Assembly (NCBI GenBank): GCA_026387805.1
Contig: JAPLKY010000206.1
Location: 1-47,593, forward strand
DNA length: 47,593 nucleotides
Direction of reading: 5' to 3'
Source of the DNA: Candidatus Krumholzibacteriia bacterium
Lineage (GTDB): Bacteria > Krumholzibacteriota > Krumholzibacteriia > Krumholzibacteriales > Krumholzibacteriaceae
The position numbers and the translations under genes are program-made. Below the pieces are notes generated by a model. That model was not told the DNA's origin. It was given only the letters and a program-made list of their open reading frames with translations, and ran no database searches. Of this stretch, positions 42,856-47,593 are shown in pieces. Position 1 is the stretch's first letter. Every line of letters begins with the position of its first letter.

Positions 42856-44574
42856 ATGAAGAACAGGGAAATCGCCGACCTCTTCAACGAAATCGCCGAC
42901 ATTCTCGAGCTTCGCGCCGAGAACGTCTTCCGCGTGAACGCATACCGCCGCGGCGCGCAGAATATCGAGGGCCTCTCGCGCCCGATCGAGGATAGTGCCG
43001 CCGAGGGCACGCTCCTCGATCTTCCCGGCATCGGCAAGGACCTCGCGGCGAAGATTGGTGAGTATCTCGAGTCCGGCGAGATCGACTATCTGAACGAGCT
43101 TCGCAAGGAAATGCCTCAGGTGCTCCTCGATATGCTGCGTATTCCCGGCATCGGGCCGAAGACCGCCGTGCGCCTGCAGGCCGAGCTCGGGATCAACTCG
43201 CTCGAAGAGCTCAAGCATGCCGCTCTCGAGCATCGCATCCGGGAACTCCCGAAGATGAAGGCGAAAACCGAGGAGAATATCCTCAAGGGCCTCGAGTTCC
43301 TGAGCCGCGCGAGCGCACGCACGCCGATAGGCGTCGCGCTCCCTCTCGCCGAGCGGATCGTCGACGCCCTCGCCGAGCTCCCCGAAGTGCAAAAGATCTC
43401 CATCGCCGGAAGCCTCCGCCGCTTTCGCGAGACCGTCGGCGATATCGATATCCTCGTAACGTCCCGCTCTCCCGAAAAGGTCATCGCGCACTTCACGCAT
43501 CTCGACGACGTCGCCCGCATCCTCGCGGAAGGCTCCACAAAGGGCAGCATCGTCACAAAGGACAAGATTCAGGCCGATCTCCGCGTCGTCGAAGCGGCAT
43601 CATACGGCTCGGCGCTCAACTATTTCACGGGCTCAAAGGAGCACAACATCAGGCTCCGCGAGATCGCCATTCAAAATGGTATGAAGCTGAGCGAATACGG
43701 CGTTTATAAGAAAGAGCTTCGCGTTGCGGGAAAAACCGAGGAGGACGTATATCGAGCGCTCGGTCTCCCCTATATCCCGCCGGAGATTCGCGAGGACTCG
43801 GGAGAGATCGAGGCGGCCCGCGCGGGAACGCTCCCCGATCTCGTCGAGATAGAAGATATCAGGGGCGATCTCCACTGCCATTCGAGCTACAGCGACGGCG
43901 CCGCGACGCTCGAGGAGATCGCCGCCGCGGGAAGAAAGAAAGGTTACTCATATATTCTCGTCACCGATCATTCGCGAAGTCTCCATATCGCGAATGGACT
44001 CTCCCCGGAGCGCCTCCGAAAGCAGCTCGCCGAGATCGATTCGATCAACGCGAGGCTCAGGGGCTTCAAGCTCCTCAAGGGAAGCGAGGTCGATATCCTC
44101 CCCGACGGCTCGCTCGATATGGACGAAGCTCTGCTCGCGCGCCTCGATATCGTCTACGTCGCGATTCATTCGAAATTCAAGATGGGGAGCGACGCCATGA
44201 CGAAGCGCGTCGTTCGCGCGATGGAGAATCCATACGCGAGCGTTCTCGCCCATCCGACGGGGCGTCTCATCGGCATGCGCGACGCATTCGAGATCGACAT
44301 GCAGGAGGTCATCCGCGCCGCTGCGAGAACGGGCACGGCGATCGAGATCAACGCTCATCCCGCGCGCCTCGATCTCGATGCGGCGAACTGCCGGGCGGCC
44401 GCCGCGGCGGGCGTCATGATCGGCATCGGGACCGACACCCACGTTCTCTCCGAGCTCGACTACATGCTCTACGGCATCGGCACGGCCCGACGCGGCTGGC
44501 TCACAAAGGCAAATATCCTCAACACAAGGTCCGCCCGAGAGCTCCTCTCCATTTTACGGATGAAGCGCCGATGA
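42856..44574 (+). CDS. polX: DNA polymerase X family protein with PHP domain
   Basis: 572 residues, the usual length for bacterial PolX. The N-terminal 8-kDa-like and HhH regions ('LPGIGKDLAAKIGEYL', 'IPGIGPKTAVRLQAEL') bind DNA. The polymerase active site shows the GS motif (IAGSLRRFRE) and the metal-binding acidic residues in GDIDILV, with the third Asp in IQADLRVV. The C-terminal PHP domain keeps its metal ligands: DLHCHSSYSDG, TDHSRS, KGSEVDIL, IHSKF, AHPTGR, EINAHP and GTDTH, consistent with 3'-5' exonuclease and AP-endonuclease activities. It works in base-excision repair and gap filling. It is divergent from the exporter operon. Confidence 0.95.
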   Translation: MKNREIADLFNEIADILELRAENVFRVNAYRRGAQNIEGLSRPIEDSAAEGTLLDLPGIGKDLAAKIGEYLESGEIDYLNELRKEMPQVLLDMLRIPGIGPKTAVRLQAELGINSLEELKHAALEHRIRELPKMKAKTEENILKGLEFLSRASARTPIGVALPLAERIVDALAELPEVQKISIAGSLRRFRETVGDIDILVTSRSPEKVIAHFTHLDDVARILAEGSTKGSIVTKDKIQADLRVVEAASYGSALNYFTGSKEHNIRLREIAIQNGMKLSEYGVYKKELRVAGKTEEDVYRALGLPYIPPEIREDSGEIEAARAGTLPDLVEIEDIRGDLHCHSSYSDGAATLEEIAAAGRKKGYSYILVTDHSRSLHIANGLSPERLRKQLAEIDSINARLRGFKLLKGSEVDILPDGSLDMDEALLARLDIVYVAIHSKFKMGSDAMTKRVVRAMENPYASVLAHPTGRLIGMRDAFEIDMQEVIRAAARTGTAIEINAHPARLDLDAANCRAAAAAGVMIGIGTDTHVLSELDYMLYGIGTARRGWLTKANILNTRSARELLSILRMKRR

Positions 44575-44600
44575 GGATGCTCCTCCATCGCTCCGCGAGC

Positions 44601-44649
44601 TGTCATTTCGCCACACATTTTCGGCCATATGCGCACTGCCATATTGGCA
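44601..44649 (+). promoter_or_regulatory. Cluster of TGYCA half-sites, putative upstream activator site of hsp20
   Basis: TGTCATTTCGCCACA (44601-44615) and the perfect inverted repeat TGCCA-TAT-TGGCA (44637-44649) lie about 130-180 bases ahead of the sigma-54-like promoter. Another TGTCA is at 44686-44690. The distance fits an enhancer-binding protein site. An A/T-rich bendable stretch (about 44733-44757) lies between. Confidence 0.4.
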
Positions 44650-44776
44650 TATTTTCCGCCGTTCTCTGGCTCCGGTGGCGCATTCTGTCAGCAACTCTGG
44701 TCTTCCGTGTCGACCGCGTTTTTCCACAATACCTATAAGTAATTATATATGAATGTGTTGGCGGCGCGCTTGGTCT

Positions 44777-44791
44777 TGGCACGGCTCCTGC
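44777..44791 (+). promoter_or_regulatory. Sigma-54-like (-24/-12) promoter of hsp20
   Basis: TGGCAC followed by GGCTC and CTGC: the GG and GC dinucleotides have the required 10 bases between them. Only the first T of TTGC differs from consensus. Predicted transcription start near 44803, about 60 bases before the ATG at 44862. Confidence 0.55.
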
Positions 44792-44861
44792 GATAGCGAT
44801 TGCACAGAAACGGAGTCAGCGAGAAAAGGTCGTGAAACAGTCCAAACGGGAGGTGTCCGAA

Positions 44862-45308
44862 ATGGCTATCGTAAGATGTAATCCCGTCAGGGATATGCTG
44901 GGGCTTCAGGATGAGATGAACATGCTGCTGGGCGATTTCTTCGGCGTGGACAAGCGCGGGGAGGAAACCAGGTTCATCCGCTGGGCTCCTCGTGTCGACA
45001 TCGTCGAGCAAGACGGCGGCTACGAGCTCGTCGCCGACCTTCCCGGCTTGAAGAAGGAAGACATCAAGATCGAGATCCAGGACAACACGCTCACCCTCAG
45101 GGGCGAGAAGAAGCTCGAAGATGAAAAGAAGGACAAGAACTACCGTCTCTGCGAGCGGTATTACGGCGAGTTCGTCCGAACCTTCACGCTTCCCGAGAAC
45201 GTCAACCAGGACGGCATCGTCGCCGAGTTCAAGGACGGGGTCCTCACGCTCGAGATCCCGAAGACCGAGAAGGCGCAGCCGAAACAGATCGAAGTGAAGG
45301 TGAAGTAG
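44862..45308 (+). CDS. Small heat-shock protein, Hsp20/alpha-crystallin family
   Basis: 148 residues from the ATG at 44862, which follows GGGAGGTG at 7 bases; the frame before it has a GTG without a site. An alpha-crystallin domain covers about residues 42-138: 'APRVDIVEQDGGYELVADLPGLKKEDIKIEI', then 'LTLRGEKK', 'YGEFVRTFTLPENVN' and 'AEFKDGVLTLEIPK', the last being the signature strand. It is a cytosolic ATP-independent holdase chaperone forming oligomers. Transcription seems to depend on a sigma-54-type promoter. A strong terminator follows at 45362-45390. Confidence 0.95.
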   Translation: MAIVRCNPVRDMLGLQDEMNMLLGDFFGVDKRGEETRFIRWAPRVDIVEQDGGYELVADLPGLKKEDIKIEIQDNTLTLRGEKKLEDEKKDKNYRLCERYYGEFVRTFTLPENVNQDGIVAEFKDGVLTLEIPKTEKAQPKQIEVKVK

Positions 45309-45361
45309 ATCTCTGGCCTGCCTCCAGAGAGCCCGGCCGCGTGCAATCCGCGGCCAAAACG

Positions 45362-45390
45362 AAAGGCGCCCGATCGCGGGCGCCTTTTTT
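45362..45390 (+). terminator. Rho-independent terminator of hsp20
   Basis: GGCGCCCG at 45365-45372, loop ATCG, CGGGCGCC at 45377-45384, followed by six T. An AAA on the 5' side extends the stem and may allow some termination of the converging minus-strand transcript. Confidence 0.9.
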
Positions 45391-45436
45391 CATTGCCGCG
45401 CTTCGTCATCCATTCCCCCGCGCTCTCCCATCCTCG

Positions 45437-47224
45437 CTATCGCGCGAAGTACGGATGCTCGGCGACGGGCGGTTTCGGCACGTCGTCGCCGGGCCTCTTG
45501 AGCGTGATCTCCTCGAAGAGCAAATCCGGCGTCACTACGGTAATGACGGGGGCGCTGGCGCTTGCCGAGCCGAATATCGCCGCGAGTCTCTCGGCTATGG
45601 CGGACATCCCCTCCCGCGTGTAGGGGAGCGTGACCGACGACGACGCATCGGAGGCGGCTACAATATCTCTGAAGGATGAAACGTCGACATCGTCGAAGGC
45701 TACGTTCCGCACGACTTCCTCCCGACCGTCCGGGTAGATCCTGTACGCGGCCAGTGCCGATTCGAGACCCGGGCTCTGTCCGCCCCCTCCCATGATCCGC
45801 ATCGCGGAGCTCATGAGATCGCTGGAGGCGGGGATCAGGTAAGGATTCCCCATGCGGCGCACAATGATTCCGTATTCGAGCCCACGTTCCTTGACGAGGG
45901 AAACGAGCCTCTCGCGGAGCTTCTTCTCCTTCAGCCCGCCCTGCGCGGTCAGGATGACGTTCGTCGGCGAGGCCCCTTCGCCGCGCCGGTTCCCCGTGCT
46001 TTTCAGAGCCCCGCGCGCCGGATTGCGGGTGCCGAGAAGGGCCTTCAACATTCCCCCTTCAACGAGAACCGTTCTGCCCGCGGGCACTCCGTCGTCATCG
46101 ATGGAATAACCCCCGAGGAGCCGCGCCGACCCGACGCGATCGAGCGCCGGATCGTCCTCGAGCTTCATGAAAACGGGAAGGACCCGCGCTCCGATCTTAT
46201 CGGCCATGCTGCTCCCCTGTCTCCGGAGGAACATTTCCATCTGAGCATTATCCGTGACCATCTGCCGGGATGCAATGAGGCGCGGCAAGAAGACCTGGGC
46301 GAGGAGCTCGGCCGCCGCCTGACCCTCGAAGAGAACGGGGCCGTTGTACGTTTCGAGGATCTGCCCGGCGCTCATCTCCTTCATGCGGACGCCGACCGCT
46401 CGAACTTCCCCGGCGAGCTTCTCCTTCGGGGGAAGATCTCCCATCGTGCGGCCGAAGAAGGCGGCGAAATCCCGAACCGGGAGTCCGTCCGGAGCGTACC
46501 CTTCGGCGCGCGCGAGGAGGCTTACCCCGGGATCGCTCCGCTTGAATTCGGTCCCCTCGCTGTTGACGTAACGCGTGAGCACGGTCGTGCCGTACAGGCT
46601 CACGCTCGAGGAGGAAACCTCCGGCATCTCCCGGAAGAGAATCGAGAGCTCCTTTACGAGAGCGCCGGCCTGCGCGAGATCCGGCGGCGGGCCTGCGGGG
46701 GCATCGAAGACCGCGGCGGGCTCCGCCGGGGCAAAATCGCTCAACTCCTCCGTCCGGGTCTTGTTCTCCAAGGCCGCTCTCTTCTTCGAGAGCTTCTCGA
46801 GGGCTTGCTTGTACGCCGCGTCCGTGGCCAGCCAGAGCTTGCGCTTGATCTCCCGGTAGCTGTCGTCGAGGGGAATATCGTTTGATTCGCCCATGCCGAA
46901 CAACGTGCCCTGATCAAACTGGAGAGAGAAATAGTTGGTGTTGTCCAGCGCCGCGTCCCCGATCCGCACCTCGACCTTGAGATTTCGTTTCTTCGTCTCG
47001 CTGCTCGTGACCAGGCTGCCGAAGGTGGCCTCCGCGCGGATCGCGATCGTTTCATCGATGCGGAACGCGATGAAGTACGGTTTCTCGAGGTTTTCCACGC
47101 GCAGGCTCTGCATCGATCGAGCCATCTCGTCTTTCATTGCCTGCATGATCCCGTCCGGCTCGGCGCCATGCCCGGGGCCCGCGAGGAAGAGCAGGACGAG
47201 AAGAATACTATGAATGCGGTACAT
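45437..47224 (-). CDS. Exported TldD/PmbA-family protein
   Basis: 595 residues with a signal peptide (MYRIHSILLVLLFLAGPGHG-AEP); the ATG follows AGGAGG. The C-terminal half has TldD/PmbA hallmarks: 'YNGPVLFEGQAAAELLAQVFLPRL', 'GGYSIDDDGVPAGRTVLVEGGMLKALLGTRNPARG' (in short, DDDGVPAGRTVLVEGG) and 'VLRNVAFDDVDVSSFRDI'-like end ('VVRNVAFDDVDVSSF'). The metal-binding HExxxH of TldD is not visible, so it resembles the PmbA-like, non-catalytic half. TldD/PmbA form cytosolic heterodimeric proteases; this exported variant is a distinct subgroup whose function is unknown. It follows a second family member by 11 bases. Confidence 0.85.
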   Translation of the reverse strand: MYRIHSILLVLLFLAGPGHGAEPDGIMQAMKDEMARSMQSLRVENLEKPYFIAFRIDETIAIRAEATFGSLVTSSETKKRNLKVEVRIGDAALDNTNYFSLQFDQGTLFGMGESNDIPLDDSYREIKRKLWLATDAAYKQALEKLSKKRAALENKTRTEELSDFAPAEPAAVFDAPAGPPPDLAQAGALVKELSILFREMPEVSSSSVSLYGTTVLTRYVNSEGTEFKRSDPGVSLLARAEGYAPDGLPVRDFAAFFGRTMGDLPPKEKLAGEVRAVGVRMKEMSAGQILETYNGPVLFEGQAAAELLAQVFLPRLIASRQMVTDNAQMEMFLRRQGSSMADKIGARVLPVFMKLEDDPALDRVGSARLLGGYSIDDDGVPAGRTVLVEGGMLKALLGTRNPARGALKSTGNRRGEGASPTNVILTAQGGLKEKKLRERLVSLVKERGLEYGIIVRRMGNPYLIPASSDLMSSAMRIMGGGGQSPGLESALAAYRIYPDGREEVVRNVAFDDVDVSSFRDIVAASDASSSVTLPYTREGMSAIAERLAAIFGSASASAPVITVVTPDLLFEEITLKRPGDDVPKPPVAEHPYFAR

Positions 47225-47235
47225 ATTCGATCCTC

Positions 47236-47593
47236 CTATCGGCCCAGGGTGCCGCGCTCTGGCGCGGGAAGAAGCGGCGGCCGCTCTTGCGATTTCTCTT
47301 TCTTCTGCACCTCTATCTGATCCACGAGGATCGCGGGGGAGACGCAGGAGGTCGGCACCCCGCCCGACTCGGCGCCGCAGGTGCCGTTGAAGACCGCGAG
47401 TTCGTCGTCGCCCGCCGCGATACGGCTGAACGCGGTAAGCGGCGTGCCGATGAGATCGACGCCGCGCACGAGCTCCTCTCGGCCGTCGGGGAAGATGCGA
47501 TATACGAGCGTCGGGACGACGTTGAAGGCGTTCGGCATCGTGCGCCCGGTCATGGTGATTCCGCCCACGATGTCGTCGAAGAAGAGACCGTAC
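47236..47593 (-). CDS. TldD/PmbA-family protein, C-terminal part only
   Basis: The frame is open to the right edge of the window, so only about the last 118 residues are seen: 'GRTMPNAFNVVPTLVYRIFPDGREELVRGVDLIGTPLTAFSRI' is the typical C-terminal barrel of TldD/PmbA, with its 'YRI.PDGREE.VR.V' strand shared with the next gene ('YRIYPDGREEVVRNV'), followed by 'CVSPAILVDQIEVQKKE'. Upstream gene of a pair with the exported paralog; together they could form a heterodimer, as TldD and PmbA do. Whether it has the metal motif cannot be seen. Confidence 0.8.
   Translation of the reverse strand, partial: YGLFFDDIVGGITMTGRTMPNAFNVVPTLVYRIFPDGREELVRGVDLIGTPLTAFSRIAAGDDELAVFNGTCGAESGGVPTSCVSPAILVDQIEVQKKEKSQERPPLLPAPERGTLGR

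Noticed and set aside
41669..42859. 396-codon plus-strand frame
   Set aside because: It is antisense to the membrane fusion protein gene and overlaps the polX start.
1..47593. tRNA, rRNA, CRISPR array, insertion sequence, riboswitch
   Set aside because: I looked for cloverleaf arms, direct repeats with regular spacers, transposase motifs and conserved riboswitch cores and saw none; a covariance-model search could still find a small RNA.

Overview
The window looks like chromosomal DNA of a Gram-negative bacterium of the FCB sphere, most like candidate phyla such as Eisenbacteria or Krumholzibacteriota. The reasons are many exported proteins with a C-terminal FlgD/T9SS-type sorting domain (an NPFNPST-like entry motif ending in a basic ...VIR or ...LIR tail), many lipoproteins, TldD/PmbA-like exported proteins, beta-helix proteins ending in an 'ISADPLFC' segment, and TPR-CHAT proteins. 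This taxonomic guess is inference; no rRNA or ribosomal protein gene is present. No tRNA, CRISPR array, transposase or integrase was found.

Layout. (1) 1-0.94 kb: 3' part of a Fic/AMPylase-type regulator. (2) 1.0-12.6 kb, high G+C: a beta-helix protein, a MtfA-type zinc peptidase, then a tandemly duplicated two-gene module on the minus strand. Each copy is a large secreted protein with a FlgD-like tail whose stop overlaps the start of a large lipoprotein. (3) 12.8-37.5 kb, visibly lower G+C with looser spacing: a cohesin lipoprotein beside a dockerin-bearing metallopeptidase; small envelope proteins; a three-gene putative biosynthetic cluster (GNAT/N-acyl amino acid synthase-like, radical SAM, VAO-type flavin oxidase); a TonB-C-domain protein; a TRASH-like lipoprotein; a CHAT gene remnant; then an ECF sigma factor, a membrane anti-sigma-like protein and two exported TPR-CHAT proteases. 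A matrixin-like lipoprotein with its partner and a broken sorting-domain gene close this part. (4) 37.8-47.6 kb, high G+C, housekeeping-like: a five-gene Ybh-type ABC exporter operon (membrane fusion protein, two ATPases, two permeases, each junction a 4-base overlap), divergent from DNA polymerase X; Hsp20 with a sigma-54-like promoter; and two TldD/PmbA-family genes, the second cut by the window edge.

Working together: the sigma/anti-sigma/CHAT cluster reads as an envelope-sensing, protease-linked transcription switch. The cohesin/dockerin neighbours read as a minimal surface-anchoring pair. The acyltransferase, radical SAM and flavin oxidase read as a small-molecule pathway, possibly acting on an N-acylated aromatic amino acid. 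These three readings are hypotheses from domain content and gene order; the domain calls come from motifs read by eye, not from database searches.
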